A DNA stretch of 64,000 bases from Lachnospiraceae bacterium (GTDB taxonomy: Bacteria; Bacillota; Clostridia; Lachnospirales; Lachnospiraceae): NCBI GenBank assembly GCA_024682555.1, contig JAIKZD010000032.1, forward strand, positions 1 to 64,000, read 5' to 3'. Below are positions 17,374 to 24,116 of the stretch, piece after piece. The notes beneath the pieces are model-generated. The model had not been told where the DNA came from. It saw only the letters and a program-made list of their open reading frames with translations, and ran no database searches. Positions within the stretch are counted from its first letter, which is position 1; each line of letters starts with the position of its first letter. A program made the position numbers and the translations under genes.

Positions 17374-17788
17374 TGGGGTTTGTCTCCTTAAATCGCTTTA
17401 GCATTTCAGCGGCCATCTGCAGATCTTTAGGATCCACATCCATTGCAGCATCAAACAGCGCACGGAGCCCCGGATTCTCGAAGATCTCCTGGGCGACAGC
17501 TGCGGTCTCATCGGAGAAGTAGTATTTTGTCCCGGAGGAGGATTCTATTTCATTTTCCTCGGCAGCAGGATCATGTTCTTCTATTAGATCGGATTTGTTA
17601 ATGTGAAAATAATCCGCTAATAGCTGAATTTTTCCCATTCTGGGAAGAGCTATACCTCGGCACCATGTGCTGAATGTCTGATGCGATACACCGATTGCAT
17701 TTGCTACTTCCAACTGGGTTTTCTCATATTTAGCGAGATAGTATAGTAAGTTTCTCTGAAATATGTAAGTCTGTTCTTTGTCTGACAT
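17366..17788 (-). CDS. CI-like phage repressor, XRE family HTH
   Basis: A 140-residue protein with an N-terminal helix-turn-helix (about residues 18-65; LEVANAIGVSHQTFSTWCRG) and a C-terminal region without the LexA-type autocleavage motif. It is divergent from the early genes, with operators between, and so is the probable lysogeny repressor. Lack of autoproteolysis suggests induction by an ImmA-type partner or by another antirepressor. Half-sites matching the GCAAAT operator overlap its own promoter area near 17840-17860. Confidence 0.88.
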   Translation of the reverse strand: MSDKEQTYIFQRNLLYYLAKYEKTQLEVANAIGVSHQTFSTWCRGIALPRMGKIQLLADYFHINKSDLIEEHDPAAEENEIESSSGTKYYFSDETAAVAQEIFENPGLRALFDAAMDVDPKDLQMAAEMLKRFKETNPNG

Positions 17789-17886
17789 ATGCTCCTCTTT
17801 TCGTGTTTGAAAATATGTTACGATTACATTCTATAATATAATTTGCCTATTCGCAACTAAAAAGCAAAAAATATTTGATTTTAGTA

Positions 17887-17915
17887 TTGACAGCAAATTA
17901 TATTTGCTTTATACT
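17887..17915 (+). promoter_or_regulatory. Early rightward promoter with operator in its spacer
   Basis: TTGACA (17887-17892) and TATACT (17910-17915) flank exactly 17 bp. The spacer is almost wholly the inverted repeat GCAAAT-TAT-ATTTGC (17893-17907), so repressor binding would block RNA polymerase directly. The same operator recurs at 18515-18529. Confidence 0.85.
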
Positions 17916-17944
17916 TAAATCATCAAATGAAAGGGGAAATGCTT

Positions 17945-18058
17945 ATGAGTAAGAAAAAGCGGAATAAAAAAGATGAGAAGCAGATCCTCGCAATCATACT
18001 TCTCATCACCGCAATAGTGGAGCTTATCAATAAGATTCTCGATATAATCTACAGATGA
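17945..18058 (+). CDS. Tiny single-TM protein, first early gene
   Basis: A 37-residue peptide: a very basic start (MSKKKRNKKDEKQ) followed by one hydrophobic helix of about 18 residues. It has a good ribosome site (AAAGGGG) and is the first gene after the early promoter. I do not recognise a family. Small toxins, holin-like peptides or regulators all look like this, so no function is assigned. Confidence 0.55.
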   Translation: MSKKKRNKKDEKQILAIILLITAIVELINKILDIIYR

Positions 18059-18075
18059 TAAGCATCCCGAAAGGG

Positions 18076-18095
18076 CAGGGAGAGTAATCTCCCTG
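18076..18095 (+). terminator. Perfect hairpin after the first early peptide gene
   Basis: CAGGGAGA and TCTCCCTG form an eight-base-pair stem with a GTAA loop. No T tract follows, so it is a weak terminator or an mRNA stability element. A possible -10 (TATAAT, 18137-18142) lies downstream before the next small gene. Confidence 0.5.
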
Positions 18096-18166
18096 ATCCT
18101 TAAGGGGATGATAACTTACTCATAAAGCATTGTCAATATAATGTACACAAGGAAAGGAGCGCATGT

Positions 18167-18262
18167 ATGGAAAATTTCAAGCTGTTTTTGGATGTCATTG
18201 AAGTGATCTTATTGACAAGCATTGTTGTATTGCTGATCAGAAACATGAGAGACAAAAAATAA
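18167..18262 (+). CDS. Tiny single-TM protein, 31 residues
   Basis: The peptide MENFKLFLDVIEVILLTSIV... is one hydrophobic helix with a basic C-terminal end (RNMRDKK). It follows a strong AAAGGAG ribosome site. The family is not recognised. With the 17945 gene it makes a pair of membrane peptides ahead of the Cro-like gene. Confidence 0.5.
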   Translation: MENFKLFLDVIEVILLTSIVVLLIRNMRDKK

Positions 18263-18304
18263 TAACCTGGCTGACCTACCGGCCGGACGGGGGAGAGGAG
18301 AACC

Positions 18305-18523
18305 ATGGAAACGAAAGAGATTCGAATTAGCCTTGCAGCGGCACGTGTCAATGCAGGTATGACACAGGATTATGTGTCAAGAATACTTCATGTAAGTAAG
18401 CAAACAGTTGTAAACTGGGAAAAAGGGAAGACGGAACCAAAAACATCACAGGCAAAACAGTTGAGTGAATTGTACAGATTACCGTATGATGTACTTATTT
18501 TTTTGCCGTCAGATGCAAATTAA
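18305..18523 (+). CDS. Cro-like XRE family regulator
   Basis: A 72-residue protein that is essentially one helix-turn-helix domain (LAAARVNAGMTQDYVSRILHVSKQTVVNWEKG). By position opposite the CI-like repressor it is the probable Cro equivalent favouring lytic growth. Its stop codon TAA is the centre of a second copy of the GCAAAT-N3-ATTTGC operator. Confidence 0.82.
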   Translation: METKEIRISLAAARVNAGMTQDYVSRILHVSKQTVVNWEKGKTEPKTSQAKQLSELYRLPYDVLIFLPSDAN

Positions 18524-18529
18524 ATTTGC
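18515..18529. promoter_or_regulatory. Second CI/Cro operator, over the cro-like stop codon
   Basis: GCAAAT-TAA-ATTTGC has the same 6+3+6 inverted-repeat form as 17893-17907. The central TAA is the stop codon of the Cro-like gene. It could act as a downstream operator or roadblock. Confidence 0.7.
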
Positions 18530-18556
18530 TCATGTGCTACCTTACAGGTACCACAT

Positions 18557-18584
18557 GGGAAAAATCCTTGACAGGATTTTTCCC
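18557..18584. terminator. Perfect 12-bp inverted repeat with TGAC loop
   Basis: GGGAAAAATCCT and AGGATTTTTCCC are separated by TGAC. The right arm contains a run of five Ts but there is no T tail beyond the stem. It may terminate cro transcription or be a protein-binding site. Confidence 0.55.
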
Positions 18585-18622
18585 ACATATCTTATTCCTA
18601 ACAATATCGAAAGGAAGCATCC

Positions 18623-18832
18623 ATGACAGCAAAAGATATTGAAAGAGACATGAAAACATTCGTAAATGGAGCATCGTTTATCTCTCCGGGGCAGCTCGCC
18701 GCATATCTCGGCCAGAAGAACACTACACGAGTCAGAGAGAGATACATGAAAGATGCCTTCAGGATCGAAGGGACAAAGAAGTATTTCATTCCGGAAGTGG
18801 CTAAGGCCATTTATGCGGAAGGTAATTGGTAG
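18623..18832 (+). CDS. Small putative DNA-binding protein (excisionase-like winged helix)
   Basis: A 69-residue protein containing a helix-turn-helix-like stretch ISPGQLAAYLGQKNTTRVRE followed by a strand-rich wing (RIEGTKKYFIPEVAKAI). Such short proteins are common in clostridial prophage early regions. It could be an excisionase or an early regulator. The ribosome site is GAAAGGAAG. Confidence 0.6.
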   Translation: MTAKDIERDMKTFVNGASFISPGQLAAYLGQKNTTRVRERYMKDAFRIEGTKKYFIPEVAKAIYAEGNW

Positions 18833-18846
18833 GAAAGGGGGAAAGT

Positions 18847-18957
18847 ATGAATAACGACGCATTATTGTACACATTATGCATTGCTCTCATGCTCTTCGGG
18901 ATGCTCGGAGACTGTCTGAGGGCAAGCATACACAAGGATCAGGAGGAGCTGAAATGA
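18847..18957 (+). CDS. Tiny membrane protein, 36 residues
   Basis: The product has one hydrophobic segment (LLYTLCIALMLFGMLG) and a charged tail. It follows GAAAGGGGGAAAG and overlaps the next tiny ORF by four bases (ATGA), which supports real translation of both. The function is unknown. Confidence 0.5.
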   Translation: MNNDALLYTLCIALMLFGMLGDCLRASIHKDQEELK

Positions 18958-19025
18958 ACGGAGTATTGATGTTGGGGTTTCTGCTCGGGGCAAGTCTGCT
19001 GATCCTGAAAGAATATCTTGATTAG
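18954..19025 (+). CDS. Tiny hydrophobic peptide, 23 residues
   Basis: This ORF overlaps the stop of the previous one (ATGA) and encodes a single hydrophobic stretch (MLGFLLGASLLIL). An AGGAGG ribosome site follows its stop for the next gene. It is too short for family assignment and may be part of a two-peptide membrane unit. Confidence 0.4.
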   Translation: MNGVLMLGFLLGASLLILKEYLD

Positions 19026-19034
19026 GAGGGGAGT

Positions 19035-19292
19035 ATGAGGAATTACAAAGAGATATCCAAAGAAGATGTCGTAAAGGAACTTAAGGAAGGAACGGAGGTA
19101 GTAGCTGTCGTCCTTAATTGCACAGATCGCGTGATCAGGGGAGGAGACTACATCAAATCAGGTGTGTATCCGCTCAATAATCGGATGTCGATAGCGGACA
19201 TAGCCCGGTATGAGAAGGAAGATAATGTTGCATTTTATGCAAATCTGAAGGATGAAGCCGTTGCGACGTCGCAACAGAGAGGAGAAGCATGA
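19035..19292 (+). CDS. Hypothetical early phage protein with VATSQQ tail
   Basis: An 85-residue soluble protein of unknown family, with a charged N-terminal helix. Its C-terminus (EAVATSQQRGEA) is encoded across a perfect 16-bp palindrome that also occurs in the gene at 23249-24505. It overlaps the DUF4406 gene by four bases. Confidence 0.65.
   Translation: MRNYKEISKEDVVKELKEGTEVVAVVLNCTDRVIRGGDYIKSGVYPLNNRMSIADIARYEKEDNVAFYANLKDEAVATSQQRGEA
19260..19275. repeat. 16-bp perfect palindrome, copy 1
   Basis: GTTGCGACGTCGCAAC is a perfect palindrome; with flanks, CC before and AG after, 20 bases match the copy at 24203-24218. It is read in the same frame in both genes (VATSQQ). Confidence 0.8.
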
Positions 19293-19585
19293 AGACAAAA
19301 GTATACCTGTCGGGCCCGATCACAAATCAGCCTGACCATATGAAGAGATTCAATGAGGCTCAGAACGCCCTTGAAAAAGAGGGGTATTCGGTCATTAATC
19401 CGTCGCTGATTGCATCCTGTCTTCCGGAAGATACGGAATATGAGGAATACATGAAGTTAGACATGGCGCTTTTAGAGATGTGTGATGAGATCTATATGCT
19501 CAAGGGATGGCAGAAGTCCTGCGGTGCAAACCGTGAGTACGGTTACGCCCTGGCGAAGGGGATGGTGGTCATATGTCAACAGTGA
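19289..19585 (+). CDS. DUF4406 family protein (nucleoside deoxyribosyltransferase-like fold)
   Basis: A 98-residue protein with the family signature VYLSGPITN at the start and a conserved D-x-A-L-L/GANREYGYA pattern near the end. The fold is related to nucleoside 2-deoxyribosyltransferases, suggesting a role in nucleotide metabolism or binding of nucleotide-like ligands during phage replication. The activity is not established for this family. Confidence 0.8.
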   Translation: MKTKVYLSGPITNQPDHMKRFNEAQNALEKEGYSVINPSLIASCLPEDTEYEEYMKLDMALLEMCDEIYMLKGWQKSCGANREYGYALAKGMVVICQQ

Positions 19586-19761
19586 GATGCATATACGGAT
19601 CTAACATTCAGGAGATAGCGGAGCTTCTAGACCGGAAATGGTGCGATGAGCATTGCGAGAAGCGCAAACAGAAGGCTGAAAAATACTCGGTAAACATAGA
19701 GTGTTTCCATCATCTCATGGACATGGGCATAGATCCGTACAAAAAAGAGAACTCGGTATAA
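19573..19761 (+). CDS. Hypothetical phage protein with Cys/His residues
   Basis: A 62-residue protein overlapping the DUF4406 gene by 13 bases. Spaced residues Cys-Asp-Glu-His-Cys and a later Cys-x-His-His could bind a metal, but no named finger is recognised. Confidence 0.5.
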   Translation: MSTVRCIYGSNIQEIAELLDRKWCDEHCEKRKQKAEKYSVNIECFHHLMDMGIDPYKKENSV

Positions 19762-19772
19762 ACCGAGTCCTC

Positions 19773-19927
19773 AATGCCATACATATTTAAAATGCATATT
19801 TCAACCATGATTATTGTATGGCATTTATAGGAAAAAGTCAAGGAAAAATGGGAACTACACGTTCCTTTTTCACCTTGCTAAAGCGTTTATCTATTCGACT
19901 AAAGGAGAAGAATTTTAATGCCATACA
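19773..19927 (+). promoter_or_regulatory. Structured leader of the rep gene with alternative pairings
   Basis: AATGCCATACA occurs at 19773-19783 and again at 19917-19927, where it contains the rep start codon. Its exact complement TGTATGGCATT lies between them at 19815-19825. The middle arm can pair with either copy, so the start codon is either free or sequestered. A GGAAC-TACAC-GTTCC-TTTTT stem (about 19851-19870) lies between, like a small terminator. It has the form of a translation or copy-number switch; the function is inferred. Confidence 0.6.
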
Positions 19928-20754
19928 TAGAAGAGGTATGTGTGACCGGCAAGGTCGAGGAGCACATTAAATATTACTCATGGTACATACACCCTCCCGG
20001 TGCAAAAAGGGAGAAAGGATCCCTTCCGTCAGAGGAGAGGATCAAAAAGGCAAATCAGAGGCAGGCGGAAAAGAAACTCAGGAGACTCCTCAATAATAAC
20101 TTTAAGGATGGAGATCTTCTGATCCGGCTGGATTTCTTCAAAGACAAGGACAAGGTACAGACATCAGCCGATATGCAGCAGTGCATGGCTAACTTCATAA
20201 AGAGGTTAAGACGGAGAACTCCGGATGTTAAATACGTCTATGTGAAGGAGCTCGGAAAGAGAGGAGCAAAGCATGCTCACATGGTCATTTCAAAGTTGCC
20301 CCTCTCATTGATCTCGGAATGCTGGGATCACGGAGGCATTCATGCAGATCCTCTTTATTCCGGAGGCCAGTATGGAAGGATCGCTGCATACTTCATAAAG
20401 TACGCAGGTAAGACCGAAGAGACAGAGGGAAAGCTGATCGGTAAAAGGTGGTACGGGTCCCGGAACCTTGACAAACCCATAGTGAAGAAAAGGATTGTCA
20501 TGTCAGGCAGCTTCAGGAAGGAACCACCGCAGAAGGATGGGTGGGCTCTGGATAAAGAGTCGGTCACCCGGGGAGTGACATCGGCCGGATATGAGTACAT
20601 GTCTTATTCATACATCAGGCTGACTCCCGAAGAGCCGAAGGAGATCCCGGAAGAACAGAATATCTATGAACGGCTTAAAAGCTATGTGAGGAGGCGATTT
20701 TCAGTTGATAAATTTATATCTTTTTTCAACCGTAAGAAGTCCGAGAAACACTGA
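19918..20754 (+). CDS. rep: HUH-type replication protein (rolling-circle Rep / G2P-like)
   Basis: A 278-residue protein containing the metal-binding HUH motif KHAHMV (His119, His121) after a strand VKYVYVKELGKRG, followed by AAYFIKYAGK with Tyr158 and Tyr162 as candidate nucleophiles. This is the layout of Rep/G2P-like nicking endonucleases of small plasmids and phages. It would nick the phage origin to start replication. No DnaA-like or helicase-loader protein is seen, so it is the best replication initiator candidate. An in-gene origin is possible. The leader upstream has a switch-like fold. Confidence 0.78.
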   Translation: MPYIEEVCVTGKVEEHIKYYSWYIHPPGAKREKGSLPSEERIKKANQRQAEKKLRRLLNNNFKDGDLLIRLDFFKDKDKVQTSADMQQCMANFIKRLRRRTPDVKYVYVKELGKRGAKHAHMVISKLPLSLISECWDHGGIHADPLYSGGQYGRIAAYFIKYAGKTEETEGKLIGKRWYGSRNLDKPIVKKRIVMSGSFRKEPPQKDGWALDKESVTRGVTSAGYEYMSYSYIRLTPEEPKEIPEEQNIYERLKSYVRRRFSVDKFISFFNRKKSEKH

Positions 20755-21184
20755 CGGTATAGGCATTTACATATTGGAGACACAAACCTCGAAGGGACCG
20801 GCCACACTCACAAAAGTGGTAAAGATGGATGATGTTAATGACTGCAAAGCCGCACTTTTACTCATAGGGGAAGCATTTTCGCGTATAACCCGGATAGAGC
20901 CCGTGACGTTATTCACAAATATTGGTTATCTTGTCGGGTTATACACAGACGAAAGGCTTAAGAAGTGGCATGACAGCAGATGGATGAGCCGAAAGGGCAG
21001 GCAGGTCATGAACGCGGAGCTTCTTAAAACCCTGTATGAGAAGAACATACCGGTTGAAGAGGTCAGACAGGATCAACACTCATATTACGAGTGGATGAAG
21101 AACGAGGCAGAAAAGGAACTGAAAAAATGGAGGGATGAAAAATGTTCGACAGATTCGGAGAATTCGGCTCAGCCGAGGAAATAA
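20705..21184 (+). CDS. RNase H-fold-like phage protein
   Basis: The product is 159 residues from a TTG overlapping rep by 50 bases; the exact start is uncertain. The strand pattern GIGIYILETQ, a helix with Glu (LLLIGEAFSRI), a strand VTLFTNIGYLVGLY and a late His (DQHSYYEWM) resemble an RNase HI fold. The position of the second catalytic Asp (usually TD) is Asn in TLFTN, so activity is doubtful. In the replication module it might process RNA or bind hybrids. Confidence 0.55.
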   Translation: MINLYLFSTVRSPRNTDGIGIYILETQTSKGPATLTKVVKMDDVNDCKAALLLIGEAFSRITRIEPVTLFTNIGYLVGLYTDERLKKWHDSRWMSRKGRQVMNAELLKTLYEKNIPVEEVRQDQHSYYEWMKNEAEKELKKWRDEKCSTDSENSAQPRK

Positions 21185-21624
21185 ACATGACCGCTGAGGG
21201 TTTGAAGGCGGAGGGTGATATTGAATCTTTGAGGAATCTCTGCAAAGAGAACGGTATCGATACTGAGATGGCAGATCTGTATATGCAGAATGCGATCCCG
21301 ATCATATGTGATGACATGGGCGCAGCCTTGGGAAAGCTTGAGATTGAAGCGGGCGAGCTTAAGCCGGAGCAGATCATGGAAGACTGGGTTGAGTACATAA
21401 AGGCCAGATGCATTGAAGACAACAATGTGTCTAAGCAGGTACGGCAGAAGGGCAAGACTCTCAGAGGATGCATCGCCGCCCTTTTGTCCTGGTCGTTCAG
21501 TCATCAGATCCCGATCGACAAAGAGATCATTAATGAGGCAAAGATCAAGGCAGGTAAGGTCACCCTGGGAATTCCGGGTATGGGACAGGCCAAGAAGATC
21601 ATTTCGAAATATTACGGAGGCTGA
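21142..21624 (+). CDS. PcfK-like protein (AcrIIA9-related family)
   Basis: A 160-residue protein matching the PcfK-like family from memory of its conserved parts: EDWVEYIKARCIEDN, KGKTLRGCIAALLSWSF and GKVTLGIPGMGQAKKII. PcfK is named after a conjugative-plasmid gene next to pcfJ, and some family members are reported inhibitors of Cas9 (AcrIIA9). Here it is directly followed by pcfJ, so the conserved pair is intact in a phage. Anti-CRISPR activity of this member is unproven. Confidence 0.78.
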   Translation: MFDRFGEFGSAEEINMTAEGLKAEGDIESLRNLCKENGIDTEMADLYMQNAIPIICDDMGAALGKLEIEAGELKPEQIMEDWVEYIKARCIEDNNVSKQVRQKGKTLRGCIAALLSWSFSHQIPIDKEIINEAKIKAGKVTLGIPGMGQAKKIISKYYGG

Positions 21625-21626
21625 GT

Positions 21627-23222
21627 ATGGACAACATGGAATTAAAACCTGTCAAGGGACTTGAAGAATGGTCAAGAAAACAGTTTTCGGGAAATCATTT
21701 TATATATTACAGCCGAAAAGGAGCCTATGCGGAATGCCATTGCGCGGAGTGCGGAAAGAAATATGTGTTAAGAGCTGTTGAGACAGAGGATCCTTTTAAG
21801 GATATGGCCCTGGACATTGAAAAGCCGGGGCGTGATATGCCAACCGTGTGCCGGGGGTGCAAAACAAAAGCCATCTATAAACCTGCCAGACTCACAAAGA
21901 GTGAGTACGACTATCGCAGGATATGCTTTGGCCAGAAGATAGATGATGAGCACTTTGTCTTCAGGATCTTCTACGCGGTTCAGAAAACGAGACAAGGACA
22001 GAATACATATTACGGTCTGATAGAGGATAAGCGCATATTTCTCGAAAAAGGAAAGAAGCCGTCGCGATACGATTTTTACGGAAGATGGCATCAGAGTAAT
22101 GTGGGCGAGAACTGGTACTACATCATCCACCCGAAGACATATAGAGAGATTGCGAAAACGGGGATGTTTAAGTACGTTCCGGTGGTTCCGTCCATCATGG
22201 ATCACTGGAGGGATGACTGTGGTCTTATAGATTACTACATAGCCGCAGCAAGATATCCGGACTTTGAAATGATCATAAAATTAGGGCTCACGGAGTATGC
22301 TGACAACCTGGTCAGAAAGATTCCTGTTAATCCGAATCCCCGGGGCAAGAAGGTAGAAGATCGCCTCAGGATCAACAAAGACAGAGTAAAGAGTCTGATC
22401 GCCCACAAAGGCACAAAGAAAGTCCTGGAGATATATCAGCTCGAAAGAAGGCTCGGAAAACACTGGACAGAAGAAGAGCTCGGGATAATCAACGAACTGA
22501 GTGAGAACACATACTCTACAGACTGGGAGAAAGCATCTAAGGTACTGAAACACATATCACCCATAAGGCTTAAGAATTACATGAAAAAGCAGAAGATGTG
22601 GATACCGGGAGAAAAGTTTAACTACAGAGAAAGACAACGCCGCCAGGATCTGAGGAGAGAATATTACGACTACATCTCCATGAGGATAAACGAAGGCTAC
22701 GACATGACAAACGATGTCATTCTATTTCCGACAGACTTCAGACGACGCAGAGATGAGATGATCCTGATGGTTGAAAAGGCCAGGATGGACAAGAGAAAGA
22801 CAGAAGTGCTTGAGAAGTTCCCAAAGGTCAAGACAAAGTACAGAAGGCTTTCTGAAAAGTACTCAGCGGCAGCAGGCGGATACATTATCAGACCGGCAAA
22901 GGATGCAGCTGAGATTGTAGAAGAAGGCAGAATATTACATCACTGTGTCGGAGGAGACGGATATTTACGCAGCCACAATGACGGAAGAAGCTTCATCCTC
23001 TTCCTGAGAAAGGCAGACAAGAAAGATATTCCGCTTATAACAATCGAGATCAGAGGTGAGGAGATAGTCCAGTGGTATGGAGGATATGACAAAAAGCCAA
23101 ACAAAAAACTGATAGATGCCTGGCTCAGGACATATGTGGAAGAGCTCAAAAAGCGCAGCAAAAAGAAGAAAAGCGTACGAAAATGCACGAAAAACGTTCA
23201 AAAGATCCAAAAAACGGCATAA
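21627..23222 (+). CDS. PcfJ-like protein
   Basis: A 531-residue protein with an N-terminal zinc-finger-like pair (CHCAECGKKY and CRGCKTKAIYK) and the C-terminal PcfJ domain, recognised by EEGRILHHCVGGDGYLRSHN and ITIEIRGEEIVQWYGGYDKK. The role of PcfJ is unknown; it always accompanies PcfK in plasmids, ICEs and phages. It starts two bases after the PcfK stop. The last codons overlap the first of three AAATACACAAG repeats. Confidence 0.85.
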   Translation: MDNMELKPVKGLEEWSRKQFSGNHFIYYSRKGAYAECHCAECGKKYVLRAVETEDPFKDMALDIEKPGRDMPTVCRGCKTKAIYKPARLTKSEYDYRRICFGQKIDDEHFVFRIFYAVQKTRQGQNTYYGLIEDKRIFLEKGKKPSRYDFYGRWHQSNVGENWYYIIHPKTYREIAKTGMFKYVPVVPSIMDHWRDDCGLIDYYIAAARYPDFEMIIKLGLTEYADNLVRKIPVNPNPRGKKVEDRLRINKDRVKSLIAHKGTKKVLEIYQLERRLGKHWTEEELGIINELSENTYSTDWEKASKVLKHISPIRLKNYMKKQKMWIPGEKFNYRERQRRQDLRREYYDYISMRINEGYDMTNDVILFPTDFRRRRDEMILMVEKARMDKRKTEVLEKFPKVKTKYRRLSEKYSAAAGGYIIRPAKDAAEIVEEGRILHHCVGGDGYLRSHNDGRSFILFLRKADKKDIPLITIEIRGEEIVQWYGGYDKKPNKKLIDAWLRTYVEELKKRSKKKKSVRKCTKNVQKIQKTA

Positions 23223-24116
23223 ATACACAAGAGAGAAGGAGGCAGAAGATGGAGGAATATCATCAGATTACATTGAATGAGTGGCAGCAGTGGAGAGAAG
23301 AGATCCGGCAGAAGCTGAAAGAGGCAGCGGGCAATTTTGTCTATATCGGATACCGCCTAAAGCAGATCAGGGACTCCGGGATGTTCGACGGGGCAGCAGA
23401 TGTCTTTGAATTTGCCCAGAGGGAATATGGACTGAGTAAGTCCACAGTTTCGAGGTTCATAGCCGTGAGTGAGAAGTTTTCCGATCCGGAGCAGCCTTTA
23501 CTGCTCAGAAAAGAGTATGAGCTCATGGGAAGTTCAAAGCTTTCCGAAATGCTTACACTGCCGGATAACGAGTGTGAGATGATATCGGAACAGTCCACGG
23601 TCAAGGATATCAGATCCTTAAAAGAGTTTAACCGGGAAGCGGAAAACGTGATAAATACACAAGAGACAGCTGATCCCGATACCGAAAAACCGCAGAATGA
23701 AGCGGAAAGCACGGATCAGAACACAGCGGAGCTTGTGGAAAACAGCGAAAAATCGGAAATCGAAATGTCACACTTTGAGAAATGCATATATGACTTCTTT
23801 AGGGATAAGAGCCTGAAAGATGCATTTAATCTGATATGCCACTCGACAGACGTAGACAACGCGAAAAAGGCCTATGAACTCATAAATCCATCAGGGGCCA
23901 GGACGCATAAGAAAGGGCTGTGCTTTATATCAATGCTCAACTGGGACAGAGGCGTGAGATATAAGATCATGACCGAAAGTGCCCCGCATTCCCTCACATG
24001 GGAGGAATACTTTGATGTGATCGGAGATATGGTCGGCATGCTCATCAATGCGGAGGATATCACTAAGAAAGATATCTGGTCGGTCATATATGCCGAAAAT
24101 GGCTTAAATACACAAG
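23221..24116. repeat. Three 11-bp direct repeats AAATACACAAG
   Basis: The copies are at 23221-23231, 23653-23663 and 24106-24116, spaced 432 and 453 bp. The two internal copies are in frame and encode INTQE and LNTQA; the first lies before the real start, over the pcfJ stop, so the conservation may be at DNA level. They could be iterons or binding sites. Confidence 0.45.
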
